Both the position numbers and the translations under genes were made by a program. Shown in pieces: positions 28,694 to 39,100 of a DNA stretch of 64,000 bases (the first letter of the stretch is position 1; the number at the start of each line of letters is the position of its first letter). Below the pieces are notes generated by a model that saw nothing but the letters and a program-made list of their open reading frames with translations, made no database searches and was not told the origin of the DNA. Origin of the DNA: Chitinophagaceae bacterium UBA7600 (GTDB lineage: Bacteria > Bacteroidota > Bacteroidia > Chitinophagales > Chitinophagaceae); the NCBI GenBank assembly GCA_002478885.1, contig DLKC01000093.1:1-64000 (forward strand), read 5' to 3'.

Positions 28694-29920
28694 ATGTTTT
28701 TTATGCTTCAATCGCTGCAAATATTTCAACAGGAGCTACAGCAAGAACTCAACAACATTCTTGAATACTGGATGCGGCATACGCCGGACTTGGAGAATGG
28801 CGGCTTTTATGGCAGCGTGAACAACAATAACCAGCCTTCCGGCACAGCGCCGAAGGCTGTGGTACTGCATGCGCGTATACTCTGGACCTTTTCTGCTGCT
28901 TACCGGCGATCTGGCAATAAGGCATACCTGGCTATTGCGGAACACGCATTTGATTACATCGGCCGAAAATTTAACGACCCGGAATATGCCGGTGTTTATT
29001 GGAGTGTTGATGCAAGCGGCAAAATGCTCGATGGCCGAAAGCAGGTGTATGGGTTAGCATTTTGTATTTACGGCTCAAGTGAATACGCCGCCGCAACAGA
29101 TGATAAAACTGCATTAGACTATGCTATTCATCTGTATAATCTTATAGAAAAGTATAGCTACGACCGGGTGAACAATGGTTATATTGAAGCGTTCTCCCGT
29201 ACGTGGCAGCCGGTTGATGATCTAAGATTAAGCACGAAAGATGCCAACGAAAAAAAGACTATGAATACGCACCTGCATATTATAGAGGCGTATGCAGCAT
29301 TATATAAAGTGTGGCCCAACGAAAACCTGCAACAAAAAATAGAAAACCTGCTGGCGGTAATTGACCAGTATTTCATCAACCATAAAACCTACCACCTGCG
29401 TTTATTCTTTGATGAGCGATGGAGCGAACGCGTTGATGTTATTTCCTATGGCCACGATATTGAAGCAGGCTGGCTCTTACAACAATGTGCAGAGATTATT
29501 GGCAAAAAAAAATGGATCGAAAAATACAGGCAGTATGCCGTTAAACTTACAAACGCTGCAATGAGCGGCATCGATAAAGATGGCGGCCTTTGGTATGAAT
29601 ACGAACAGAAAAGCAAACATCTCATTAAGGAAAAGCATTGGTGGCCGCAGGCAGAAGCAATGGTCGGTTTCTATAATACCTACCAGGTTACCAATGACGA
29701 ATCTTATTTGCAACTCGCCATCAATAGCTGGAATTTCATAAAGAGGTATTTGCTCGATAAAACAAACGGAGAATGGTTTTGGGGCATAAATGAAGATTAC
29801 AATATAATGCAGGGGCAAGATAAAGCCGGTTTCTGGAAATGCCCTTATCACAATGCGCGTGCTTGCATGGAAGTGATTGCAAGAATTGAATGGATAAACA
29901 ATGAAAATGAGCAGGATTAA
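28694..29920 (+). CDS. Cellobiose 2-epimerase-type enzyme (AGE family)
   Basis: A 408-residue (alpha/alpha)6-barrel enzyme that should epimerise mannobiose to mannosylglucose for the GH130 phosphorylase. The ATG at 28694 (or 28703) is chosen; a TTG at 28646 lies in a repeat. Catalytic His residues are expected in NTHLHIIEAYAALY, SYGHDIEAGWLL and CPYHNARACMEV. The absence of a signal peptide places it in the cytoplasm. GH130 plus this enzyme plus a mannanase is the well-established mannan route of Bacteroides fragilis and Ruminococcus. Its 3' end overlaps the next gene by 20 bp. Confidence 0.92.
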   Translation: MFFMLQSLQIFQQELQQELNNILEYWMRHTPDLENGGFYGSVNNNNQPSGTAPKAVVLHARILWTFSAAYRRSGNKAYLAIAEHAFDYIGRKFNDPEYAGVYWSVDASGKMLDGRKQVYGLAFCIYGSSEYAAATDDKTALDYAIHLYNLIEKYSYDRVNNGYIEAFSRTWQPVDDLRLSTKDANEKKTMNTHLHIIEAYAALYKVWPNENLQQKIENLLAVIDQYFINHKTYHLRLFFDERWSERVDVISYGHDIEAGWLLQQCAEIIGKKKWIEKYRQYAVKLTNAAMSGIDKDGGLWYEYEQKSKHLIKEKHWWPQAEAMVGFYNTYQVTNDESYLQLAINSWNFIKRYLLDKTNGEWFWGINEDYNIMQGQDKAGFWKCPYHNARACMEVIARIEWINNENEQD

Positions 29921-30548
29921 ATATTGCAAAAGTATTGCCATCATTTTACTGGCAGTCATTGCACTACGGTCTGATGCGCAGAATAGAATTGTTGTGTTTG
30001 ATTTTGAAAAGCCGTTACCGCTGGGCGAATGGTGGGTGGATAATAGTGGCGTGAAACTATCTCAATGTGGCGCTGGTGAATGTGAGCAATTACCTGGTTC
30101 GGAAAAGTGTTTCAGGGTTGAGTGGCATCATTCTTCAATGTCCAGTCCTTATATATGGTTGACAGATATAAAGGTTGACACTTTTGGCAATCATGCAACG
30201 CAGCAACTGTGGGATCGTTTTAAAGACAATACATGGCTGTCATTCCAGGTGAATACGGCAAGTGCAGATTCTTTTTACCTGCAGTTCGTTGTTTTTACAA
30301 AAGATGAAAAAAATAAATGGGGTTCCAGGGAAATGATCGGCATTAAGTGCAGTGAATGGAAAAAGATAAAAGTAAAACTGAGCGATCTCGTTTATGATAA
30401 ATGGGGTAAAGGAAATATTGCAAAACCTGATTTTAAAAGCATTGTTCCTGCAAGAATTGAAATAGGCATTCGTGCGCCATATGCAAGTGATAGAGGCAGA
30501 AATGATGTAAGGATAGATGACATTGCGCTTAGCAACTATGAGCCATGA
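29901..30548 (+). CDS. Secreted carbohydrate-binding-like protein, unknown
   Basis: A 215-residue exported protein with a signal peptide (about 1-26, RSDAQ). The rest reads as one beta-rich domain: FDFEKPLPLGEWWVDNSG, then WLSFQVNTASADSFYLQFVVF and a closing RIEIGIRAPYA...VRIDDIAL strand. This pattern resembles jelly-roll carbohydrate-binding modules with a terminal DDI calcium-site strand. I cannot assign a CBM family. The start overlaps the epimerase gene by 20 bp, implying coupled translation and a role in mannan use. No catalytic motif is visible. Confidence 0.7.
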   Translation: MKMSRIKYCKSIAIILLAVIALRSDAQNRIVVFDFEKPLPLGEWWVDNSGVKLSQCGAGECEQLPGSEKCFRVEWHHSSMSSPYIWLTDIKVDTFGNHATQQLWDRFKDNTWLSFQVNTASADSFYLQFVVFTKDEKNKWGSREMIGIKCSEWKKIKVKLSDLVYDKWGKGNIAKPDFKSIVPARIEIGIRAPYASDRGRNDVRIDDIALSNYEP

Positions 30549-30571
30549 TTTTTTTGTTCAATGATGCACAG

Positions 30572-30625
30572 GCGTACAAGGGTGCGACGCAAGTAAAGAA
30601 GCTTTAACTGCCAAAGCTGTCTCCA
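30572..30625 (+). repeat. Interspersed repeat, copy 11 (+)
   Basis: GCGTACAAGG inner flank and exact core GTGCGACGCAA at 30582-30592. The outer end is diverged. Confidence 0.72.
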
Positions 30626-30646
30626 AAAAATTTAAAATAAAAACAA

Positions 30647-31318
30647 ATGATCAACAATTATTATCGCAGTGTTGTGGTATGTATTGTGCTTTTGCAGTAT
30701 CAGTCGGCACTTGCACAAATTCCGCCTGATTATAAGGGCAAGCCATTTCGCGATTCTGTGTATGCCCGTGGTGCACAAATGATTCCCGGTCGTGTTGAAC
30801 TCGCATTGTATGATCTTGGTGGGGAAGGCGTTGCATACCACGATGTAACAGCTGAGAATGAGGGCGCCAAATTAAATCATACGCAGGGTCATTGGAGGCC
30901 AGGTGTTCCGGAATATATTGCCTTCTTCCGCGAGAACGAAGCGGTGGATATTTCTTATACCAAAGACTGGGCTGATTTTAATCATCCCAACAAAGTAGAC
31001 CCGGCGGTGAATCAGTTATATATTGGTTGGGAATCTGACAGTGAGTGGACTAATTATACCGTGTATGTAAACAAGCCCGGAAAATACCGGATTATTACGG
31101 TTTATGGCTACCAGGATAATCACAGCGAGTTATGGTTGAACGGAAAGAAAGCCACAACACTGTTGTTGCCAGAGAATACAGGAAACTGGCATTACTGGAC
31201 CCAGGCAACTGTTGGTGAAATTACTTTTCCTGTTGCAGGTTTAAACCTTCTGACACTGAAATACAACAAGGGCAGTAATCTCGCCTATCTTGATTTTCTG
31301 CTTACTGAACCACGATAG
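30647..31318 (+). CDS. Secreted CBM6/35-like protein, unknown
   Basis: A 223-residue exported protein with a signal peptide (about 1-21, ALAQ). The body resembles a single beta-sandwich module of the CBM6/CBM35 type: GRVELALYDLGGEGVAYHD, then DISYTKDWAD, WTNYTVYVNKPGKYRI and a closing LLTLKYNKGSNLAYLDFLL. There is no catalytic domain, so it may be a stand-alone binding protein that helps hold mannan at the cell. The GH5 gene begins 17 bp downstream, so the two are probably co-expressed. Family placement is by eye. Confidence 0.7.
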   Translation: MINNYYRSVVVCIVLLQYQSALAQIPPDYKGKPFRDSVYARGAQMIPGRVELALYDLGGEGVAYHDVTAENEGAKLNHTQGHWRPGVPEYIAFFRENEAVDISYTKDWADFNHPNKVDPAVNQLYIGWESDSEWTNYTVYVNKPGKYRIITVYGYQDNHSELWLNGKKATTLLLPENTGNWHYWTQATVGEITFPVAGLNLLTLKYNKGSNLAYLDFLLTEPR

Positions 31319-31335
31319 TAAATGTACCTGATGCC

Positions 31336-32832
31336 ATGAGAAAACAAATGCTTGTAATGCTTTTTACCGGGATATTCTTCCAGGTAATGGTAAATGCTCA
31401 GACCAATAATAACTGGCCGATTGTTAAGAGGAAAGGCGATCAGCTAATGGAGGGGGATAAACCGTTTTGTTTTTTTGGATTGGCCGCACCAAATATTCAG
31501 CAAAACGAATCGCAAATAAGAGCAGACAGAACAAATCGTTTTCCGGATGAGTTCGAGATAAGGGATATTCTTGGCGGTATTCAAAGAACAGGCGGACGAG
31601 CGACCAGAACGTTTGCTCTATCTGTGTATTCTCCAAAGGATAATGGCATGCCAGTTTATATAAGTGCTTACAGAACTTACAATGAAGGGGCATTCAGGTG
31701 TCTCGACCTGATTATTGCCTTATGCCACGAATATGATGTGCGCATTATTTTGCCTTTCATTGCGTCACAGTCTTTTGGTGGTATAAGAGGGGTGGATGAA
31801 TTTGCAGCGTTATCGGGGAAACCAGGAAGCGCTTTCTGGACGGATGATACAGTAAAGAATGATTTTAAACACCTGCTGGGTTTTATTCTAAACAGGCGGA
31901 ATACGGTAAACGGCATACTCTACAAAGATGATCCCGCTATACTTGCCTGGCAACTAGGTAATGAATTTGGCAGCTATGCCGGAGACAGAAAACTTGATTA
32001 TACCGAATGGTCGCCACGCATTTTGGCATGGAGTAAGGAAATGGCGGCTTATATAAAACAGCTGGATTCGAATCACCTTGTAATGGAAGCAGGTGGTGTT
32101 GACAGGAATGCTTTATTGGAAGATCCCAATATCGATATCATCAGTGACCATTTATACGAATACTGGAACAGAATGGGTGGCCAGCCCTGGCAACTGGCAC
32201 CAATAGCAAAAGCATCAAAAGATCAGACCAGGGGTAGGAAGCCACTGGTGGTTGATGAGTTCGGATTAGGCAGTACTGATAATCTTCGCTCGTTGATGGA
32301 AACAATAAGAACAGAGGATATCAGTGGCGGTTTATTGTGGAGTATACGCAGCCACAGAAGGGATGGCGGCTGGTATTACCATAATGAAGGAGGCACACCG
32401 GTTAATTCTTTTCATGTTCCCGGTTTTGCTGTGGGTGCAGCCTATGAAGAAACAAGGCTGCTTGACTTGTTAAAAAGTGAAGCATACGGGATAGGAGGAA
32501 TCGCCGCAAAACCTGTTTCTAAACCTTCACCAGAACCGGTATTGATGAGGCATGCAGATGGCTTCACCTGGCGGGGATCAACCGGTGCAGCATCTTACAC
32601 AATAGAGAGGTCAGAAACACGAAACGGACCTTTTAAAGTAATTGCTGTAGGCCTGCAGGATGCTATTGTCGCCGATGTGGCTTCATTTGAATCTTCAGAC
32701 AAAGCTGCGGAACCATTGGTATTGTATTATGATGAATCTGCAGTGAAAGGGCAAACATACTTCTACAGGATAAAGGCAATTAACCTGGCGGGTGAATCAC
32801 CTTATTCACCTGTTTTACAGGTAACCAACTGA
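31336..32832 (+). CDS. Secreted GH5 mannanase-like enzyme with C-terminal FnIII-type domain
   Basis: A 498-residue enzyme with a signal peptide (about 1-21, NAQ). The catalytic barrel covers about 30-385. The acid/base Glu lies in LAWQLGNEFGSY (about 213) and the nucleophile Glu in LVVDEFGLGS (about 310). A module of about 90 residues at the C-terminus (from about 400: VLMRHADGFTWRG, TIERSETRNGPF, GQTYFYRIKAINLAGESPYS) looks like fibronectin type III. The context favours beta-mannanase or exo-mannosidase activity. Together with GH26 it gives two mannan-cleaving enzymes in one locus. Confidence 0.82.
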   Translation: MRKQMLVMLFTGIFFQVMVNAQTNNNWPIVKRKGDQLMEGDKPFCFFGLAAPNIQQNESQIRADRTNRFPDEFEIRDILGGIQRTGGRATRTFALSVYSPKDNGMPVYISAYRTYNEGAFRCLDLIIALCHEYDVRIILPFIASQSFGGIRGVDEFAALSGKPGSAFWTDDTVKNDFKHLLGFILNRRNTVNGILYKDDPAILAWQLGNEFGSYAGDRKLDYTEWSPRILAWSKEMAAYIKQLDSNHLVMEAGGVDRNALLEDPNIDIISDHLYEYWNRMGGQPWQLAPIAKASKDQTRGRKPLVVDEFGLGSTDNLRSLMETIRTEDISGGLLWSIRSHRRDGGWYYHNEGGTPVNSFHVPGFAVGAAYEETRLLDLLKSEAYGIGGIAAKPVSKPSPEPVLMRHADGFTWRGSTGAASYTIERSETRNGPFKVIAVGLQDAIVADVASFESSDKAAEPLVLYYDESAVKGQTYFYRIKAINLAGESPYSPVLQVTN

Positions 32833-32912
32833 TGCTTTTTTGTTTCCTTAAAACAGCCGCATTTTGTGCCCATGGATAAAGTTTTGTAAGTTCATCTATT
32901 AAACTCGGCCAT

Positions 32913-34580
32913 ATGAACAGACGCCACTTCCTTCGTTTAACCGGAAGCTCCTTTGGAGGACTTCTGTTTTCACAGGGCTCTTTCGCTTTTGGTATTTCGA
33001 ACGATTCGATCGTGTTGCCATCAAAAATTGCTGTACTTACCAATGATGGAACACACTTTTTAAAACGTGCCTACAAACAGGCATGGACATACCAGGACAT
33101 TACGGTAGACCTTCACTATAAAAATGATGCATTAAGTGTGCTGGTGCAATCGCCTTCAGAGGCTTTGCTGAATGTGCAGCTTTATTGGAATTACCCGGTA
33201 TCCATAAATGCTACTGTACTGGGCGACCATTGGGAGCGAACTTATGGGGATGTTTCTTTTGCGGCTATTGAAGCCAAAAGAAAAATGCCCTGGTACTTTA
33301 TTCAGCACGATGACAATGGTGTTTTTTGTTTTGGCGTGAAAACCGGCTGTAACAGCATTTGCCACTGGCAGGTTGGAGAGGGAACCATGCAGTTGACGAT
33401 GGATACACGCAATGGCGGCAGCGGTGTTTTGCCTGGGCATAACTTATTGCATACAGCAGATGTCATCACAACAAAAAATACAGGCGACGAAAATGTCTTC
33501 GAAACGGCCCGGCGGTTTTGTACTATGATGTGCACGAAACCGCGACTGCCTAAGCGGCCGGTTTATGGCATCAACGACTGGTACTTTGCCTATGGCAACA
33601 GTTCTTACGACCTGATAGTGCAACATACGTCGATGATGGCTGACCTGGCTACAGATACAGCCAACCGCCCTTTCTCTCTTGTTGATGCGGGCTGGGCAAA
33701 ATACTCACCACTCCTTCCCGGCGATTGTTGCTGGCAGGAAGATTTTTCCACGCCCAACGATAAGTTTAAAGACATGATTAAACTGGCAGAGGAGATAAAG
33801 CGGCTTGGTATGCGACCCGGTTTATGGATGCGACCTCTTTGCGGCGCACACGATGATGGAAAGAATGTATTGCTTCCTTCTATTCCCGGCCGCGACAATC
33901 CACGCTACCCGGTACTCGACCCAACGATCGCGGAAAATATGGAGCGCATCCGTTACAATATTTCCAGTTACGACGCCTGGGGTTACGAAATGGTAAAGCA
34001 CGATTTCAGCACTTACGACCTGTTAGGCAAGTGGGGCTTTCAAATGACGGAGAATATTACAACGAATGGCTGGCATTTCAACGACCGCAGCAAGACCAAT
34101 GCACAAATCATTCTCGACCTTTACCTGGCCATACGCAATGAAGGCCGCAACATGTACCTTATTGGATGTAATACGGTGAGCCATTTGTCGGCAGGCATTT
34201 TCGAACTCAACCGCATTGGTGACGATACCAGTGGCAAAGAGTGGGAGCGAACGAGAAAAATGGGCGTTAACACCCTTGGCTTCCGCATGGTGCAGCATAA
34301 TAATTTTTACGCTGCCGATGGCGATTGCGTGGGCCTGACCACTGCCATTCCATGGAATAAAAACAAACAATGGATGCATTTACTGGCGCAAAGCAGTACA
34401 CCTCTGTTCATTTCCGCCCAACCCGATGCACTTGGTGAGGAGCAGCGCAGTTTCATTAAACAATGTTTCAGCGAGGCAGCAAAAGAACAGCCTGTTGCCG
34501 AGCCGCTCGACTGGCTTACGAACCCGTTTCCCTCAAAATGGAAGCTCGATGGAAGTGTTGAAACGTTTGACTGGAATTAG
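32913..34580 (+). CDS. Tat-exported GH36/clan-D-like alpha-galactosidase candidate
   Basis: A 555-residue protein whose N-terminus NRRHFLRLTG fits the twin-arginine motif, followed by a hydrophobic stretch. The central barrel shows DAGWAKYSP, the GMRPGLWMRPLC strand (about 302-313), the likely nucleophile Asp in EMVKHDFSTYD (about 360) and an acid/base candidate in NRIGDDTSG (about 435). This order is that of GH36/GH27-type enzymes. Removal of alpha-galactosyl branches from galactomannan would suit the locus. The sequence is divergent, so related families such as GH31-like or GH97-like enzymes should be checked. Confidence 0.7.
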   Translation: MNRRHFLRLTGSSFGGLLFSQGSFAFGISNDSIVLPSKIAVLTNDGTHFLKRAYKQAWTYQDITVDLHYKNDALSVLVQSPSEALLNVQLYWNYPVSINATVLGDHWERTYGDVSFAAIEAKRKMPWYFIQHDDNGVFCFGVKTGCNSICHWQVGEGTMQLTMDTRNGGSGVLPGHNLLHTADVITTKNTGDENVFETARRFCTMMCTKPRLPKRPVYGINDWYFAYGNSSYDLIVQHTSMMADLATDTANRPFSLVDAGWAKYSPLLPGDCCWQEDFSTPNDKFKDMIKLAEEIKRLGMRPGLWMRPLCGAHDDGKNVLLPSIPGRDNPRYPVLDPTIAENMERIRYNISSYDAWGYEMVKHDFSTYDLLGKWGFQMTENITTNGWHFNDRSKTNAQIILDLYLAIRNEGRNMYLIGCNTVSHLSAGIFELNRIGDDTSGKEWERTRKMGVNTLGFRMVQHNNFYAADGDCVGLTTAIPWNKNKQWMHLLAQSSTPLFISAQPDALGEEQRSFIKQCFSEAAKEQPVAEPLDWLTNPFPSKWKLDGSVETFDWN

Positions 34581-34598
34581 TTTTATTTGAAACGCGCT

Positions 34599-34735
34599 GC
34601 AGTACAAATATCAGCTCCGTTGTGTCACTCACTTGTGCGTTCGGTCCAGTGTTCAGCAAACCCGCACGTATCGTCGATGCCTGTACTGCGGTACAAGAGA
34701 GTGACACAACGAAGCTGCCACGACGCAGTACAGCC
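34599..34735. repeat. Interspersed repeat, inverted pair with diverged cores (copy 22)
   Basis: The left core TTGTGTCACTCAC is at 34620-34632 and the right core GAGTGACACAA at 34699-34709. Both halves carry the GTGnCAC form of the dyad. Inner flanks are CTTGTGC and GTACAAG. Confidence 0.78.
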
Positions 34736-34743
34736 GGTTCCAT

Positions 34744-34773
34744 AAAAAAAAGCCGGCAAAAAAAGCCGGCTTT
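34744..34773 (-). terminator. Terminator of the susCD operon
   Basis: AAAGCCGGC at 34749-34757 pairs with GCCGGCTTT at 34765-34773 around a seven-A loop. On the minus strand it ends in a run of eight U. It lies 22 bp beyond the SusD stop codon. Confidence 0.85.
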
Positions 34774-34795
34774 ATCATATGAGTGCTTATGCAAT

Positions 34796-36163
34796 TTAGT
34801 ATCCAGGATTTTGTGCGAGGTTTTTATTCACATCGATCTCCCGCTGGGGAATTGGAAAGACTAATTTCGGGTCGTCGAAGCTAAAACCGTCGATATCCAT
34901 TTGTAGTCTTTTCAATGTCAGCATACGATCGCCCTCAAAACCAAGTTCTCGTAAACGCTCGTCTACAAAATCCTGTACTGTGGGCTCATCGATTGGCGTT
35001 GTGCCGGCTCTTGATCTTACGATATTGATGTCGTCTGCAGGGCTAGCATCGCCGACCTGCTCTCCCGAATGAAGATTGGCTTCGCCTCTTGTAAGGTACA
35101 TTTCTGCAAGCCTTGCAACAGGAATGGTCTTGTAGAAGTCTTCCCATTTGCGGGTATAATAGCCGGAAAAGCCACCGATGCTAACGCCTTCGTAATAGTA
35201 ATACAGCCTTGCGTCATCGTCATTGAAAAAGCTGAAATAGTTCGCATTCATCTGGGCATCACCGCGACCAGTTGGCTGTGCCGCATAAAAGGTGGTGAGC
35301 CCGCCATTGGAAGTTCCGGAGTTGCTTTGCGATGTTTGTTGTATGCCAAAAATATCTTCCGATGAATTGCCTACATTATTAAAACATTTGTCGAAAGAGG
35401 AGACGAGTGAAAGGCCACTATTGTTTATCACATCATCGGCCATTTGTGCAGCCCCGGTGTAATTGCCCATGTTCATATAAACCCGTGCGAGGAAAGCTTC
35501 TGCAGCATATTTGCCCGCCCGAAAATCTTCCGGTGCATCGGGCAGGCTTTGTGCAGCTTCGGTAAGATCGCTGATTACCTGTTGATAGACGGCTTCCACT
35601 GTGGCTCTTGCAGGATTGTCTTTCGATGCATCATAAGCATACACCGGAGCGGTGATTATCGGCACACCTGGTTGCGAACCTGCATTGCCGTTAGAATAAG
35701 GCTGCGCGTAGTAGTTTACCAGTTCGAACAGTGCAACGCCCCTCATAAATTTAGCCTCGCCGGCTATAGCGTCTTTTTCATCGTCACCTAAAAGGTTGAT
35801 CTTGTCCAGCACAGTATTCACCGTGTTGATAAGCGTGTAGCTGTTGGCCCACATTGTTTGGGCAACACCATTATTCGCGACCATTGTTTTGTTTTGTACA
35901 TCGCGGTATTCCGTGAATGTGCCCACGAAGTCTACCTGTGATTCCGATGCGATAAGGTCACCCATGAGTAGGTATTGCTCCCCAAATGCACTCGCACTCT
36001 GCATAAGTTTATAGCCGCCGAAAAGCAACGCTTTTACATCGCTTGCAGTTTTTATCTGGTCGGGCGTTATATTTTGCTGTGGCAGCACATCAAGCTTTTT
36101 GTCACAGGCAAACAAGGTTGCTGCAACCAACATGATGAACGATATATTTTTAAACTGTTTCAT
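34796..36163 (-). CDS. SusD/RagB-family surface glycan-binding lipoprotein
   Basis: A 455-residue outer-membrane lipoprotein. The signal peptide ends in a lipobox LFAC with the lipidated Cys at residue 20. TPR-like helices dominate (for example GEAKFMRGVALFELVNYYAQPY at about 139-160, shown in part as FMRGVALFELV). The C-terminus FPIPQREIDVNKNLAQNPGY is the usual SusD ending. It caps the SusC transporter and selects glycans for import. It lies 28 bp after susC on the same strand. Position next to the mannan genes suggests manno-oligosaccharide binding, although the opposite orientation leaves room for another substrate. Confidence 0.95.
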   Translation of the reverse strand: MKQFKNISFIMLVAATLFACDKKLDVLPQQNITPDQIKTASDVKALLFGGYKLMQSASAFGEQYLLMGDLIASESQVDFVGTFTEYRDVQNKTMVANNGVAQTMWANSYTLINTVNTVLDKINLLGDDEKDAIAGEAKFMRGVALFELVNYYAQPYSNGNAGSQPGVPIITAPVYAYDASKDNPARATVEAVYQQVISDLTEAAQSLPDAPEDFRAGKYAAEAFLARVYMNMGNYTGAAQMADDVINNSGLSLVSSFDKCFNNVGNSSEDIFGIQQTSQSNSGTSNGGLTTFYAAQPTGRGDAQMNANYFSFFNDDDARLYYYYEGVSIGGFSGYYTRKWEDFYKTIPVARLAEMYLTRGEANLHSGEQVGDASPADDINIVRSRAGTTPIDEPTVQDFVDERLRELGFEGDRMLTLKRLQMDIDGFSFDDPKLVFPIPQREIDVNKNLAQNPGY

Positions 36164-36191
36164 TGCATTAATTTTTTGATCGTTGAATACA

Positions 36192-39100
36192 TTAGAATTT
36201 AACGTTAAGGCCGAGCGTTATGGTCTTTGGCTGTGGTATCGTATAAAAATCTTGTCCGCCGCCGATATTGCCCAGTGTTTGTGTATTCACTTCCGGATCG
36301 CCCGGGTATTTCGTGGCAGTCCAAAGATTGATTCCTGCAACATAAAGCCTTGCCGAGGTAATGTGCAATGCAGTATTTAGTTTTTTGGGCATGGTATAGC
36401 CGAACGTTACATTCCTGAGTCTTATATAAGAGCCTTCGTACAACCACCTTGAGGAGTTCCTGGAACCGGAGCCATAGAAGTAACCTATTCTTGGCACATC
36501 AGTTTTATCTCCGGGCTGTGTCCATGCGTTCAGCATATTGGTTGTTTGGTTATCGAAACCATTAAAAAATCCTGCGGTCATATAAACTCCGCCGCCATTG
36601 TAAACATTATTACCCTGTACAAAAGTGAATAGTATGTTCAGGTCAAAACCTTTGTACGAAAAAGTGTTTGTAAAACCGCCGGTCCAGTCAGGATTTGATT
36701 TACCCACGACCATTCTTTCGGCCTGGTCATAATCGGTTGTGATTTTGCCATCTTTATCAAGGTATTGGGCGTCGCCTGTTTCAGGGTCGACCCCAACAAA
36801 TTTTTGCATAAAAAATACGCCGATGGGCTGGCCTTCAACCGCTCTTTGTAAACCACCGCCGCCTTCGATCACCTGACCTCCTATATTCAATACTTTGTTT
36901 TTGTTGTAACCTGCATTGATTGATGTGGTCCACTTGAATTTGCCGTCAAAATTTCTTGAAGTAAGTGTAAATTCCCAACCCTGGTTATCCATATTTCCAA
37001 GGTTCTGCAGTATGGTAGAATAACCTGTTGTTGCCGGAATATTTACGGCGAGCAAAAGGTCTGTCGTATGTTTCTTGTAATAGTCCACTTCACCATTCAG
37101 GCGATTATTAAGAACGGCAAATTCGAGACCGGCATCAGCCTGCGCCGTCTTCTCCCATTTAAGTCCGGGATTACCGAGTTGATTGGGTATATAGCCCGGT
37201 AAACCTGGATAGTTAGATACACCATACAATGCCTGGTAATTGCTCTCACCTATCTCTGCATTTCCTGTCAAACCCCAGCTGGCGCGAAGTTTTAAGAAGT
37301 TGATGAAAGAGATGTTTTCCATAAATTTCTCTTCAGATAAAACCCAGCCAACAGAACCTGCCGGGAACCAGCCATACCTGTTTTCGGGACCAAACCTGGA
37401 AGAGGCATCTGTTCTTACACTTGCAGAGAATAGGTATTTATTTTTATAACTGTAATTCCCTCTCAGGAAATAAGAAAGAAAAGTATACCGGAAACCTGTT
37501 GATGAAGATGCCGTGATAGAAGTAGCCCCGGCCAGGTTTTTGATCGCATCTGAAGGGTATTCTTCGCCGTAAGAGAATGTTTGACTCACATCGCCCTGCT
37601 GGTAACTCATGCCAAGCACGGCATTCAATTTATGATTTTCGCCAATCTTTGGTGCATAGGTAAAGTAATTGTTGGTGTTGAACACCACATTCTGCGAAGT
37701 AATAAAATTGCCTTTTCCTATTCCCCCTCCGTCAATGGTTTCTTTACCCTGGAAGGCCTGCTGGTCGAGATTAAGAATGTCCGCGCCAAATTCCGAACGG
37801 AAAGATAAAGACGGAATAATATTATAGTTGGCAAATGCATTACCCAATGTTCTGAATGTAACCTGCTCGTCAGAATTAAACTGTGCATCAAACAAGCCGT
37901 TTGAATAAAGCGTGTTCTTGTTCAAAGCACCTGTTGAATCGTACAGCGGTGATATCGGCAACTGAGCAACCAACTGCCCCGGTGTGGAAAATGCATTGTC
38001 GTTGCTTACCCTGTTCAATTGCGAACGGCTAACGGCCACATTTATGCCAAGACTGAGTTTTGCGCTTGCATTGTGTTCAAGATTAAAACGGCCACCATAG
38101 CGCTTAAAGGTGTTGTTGATCACAATTGCATCCTGGTCGTTATAAAACCCCGAAATAAAAAATCTTGTTTTATCATTACCCCCTGTAACGGAAAGGTCGA
38201 TCTGCTTCGACATTGCATCTTTGTTATAAAGCTGGTCCTGCCAGTTGGTGTTCACTTCCTGGGTTTTCCAGTCTGTTCCCAGGGAAAAATAATCGAGTAT
38301 GTTTCCCTCATAAAAGCTTTTATAATCGTTTACCGCATCATCAAGCGTTTCATAACCCGAAAGATCATTCTTGAAATCATAGGTGCCGTCACTTGTTGCA
38401 GCTAACTCTATCAGGTCAACATACTGCCTGGCATCAAGGAACGACCATTTCCGGGAAGGGTTACTCCAACTATTGGCAACATTCAGCTCTATCTGGGTCT
38501 TTTGGTTGTTGCGCCCTTTTTTGGTAGTGATCAGCACTACACCATTTGCAGCACGTGCGCCATAAATGGCTGCTGCAGACGCATCTTTCAGCACTTCTAT
38601 CGACTCAATATCATTCGGGTTTATATCAGCCAGCGGGTTGGTTGGGTCATTGTTTACATCAGACTGGCTCTGGCTTGTTACCGGCAACCCGTCTATTACA
38701 TAAAAGGGCTGGCTGCTCGCAGAGATAGACGATGTTCCCCTGATTCTCACTTTAATACTTTGGCCTATTTTGCCACTGCCCGATTCTACCACAACGCCGG
38801 CCGCTTTTCCCTGCAACGCAGACTCAAAGCTCGGTGCGGGAAAATTCTCTACTTCACGACCGCTTACCTTGGCAATGGAGCCGGTAAGGTTTCGTTTAAC
38901 AGCACGGCCAAATCCTACCACAACTACTTCATTCAAACTCTTTTCTGATGCAGACATTTTTACAAGCATATTATCAGAAATACCGACGGTAATATCAGCA
39001 AAGCCGACGAAAGAAAATTCCAGTTCGGAAATATCCGCAGGAAGCGAAATGCTGAACGAACCGTCAGGCTGCGACGTTACAACCCGGGAAGAGCCTTTCC

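Noticed and set aside
29477..29959. A 160-codon minus-strand frame
   Set aside because: Antisense to the epimerase gene and the start of the next gene.
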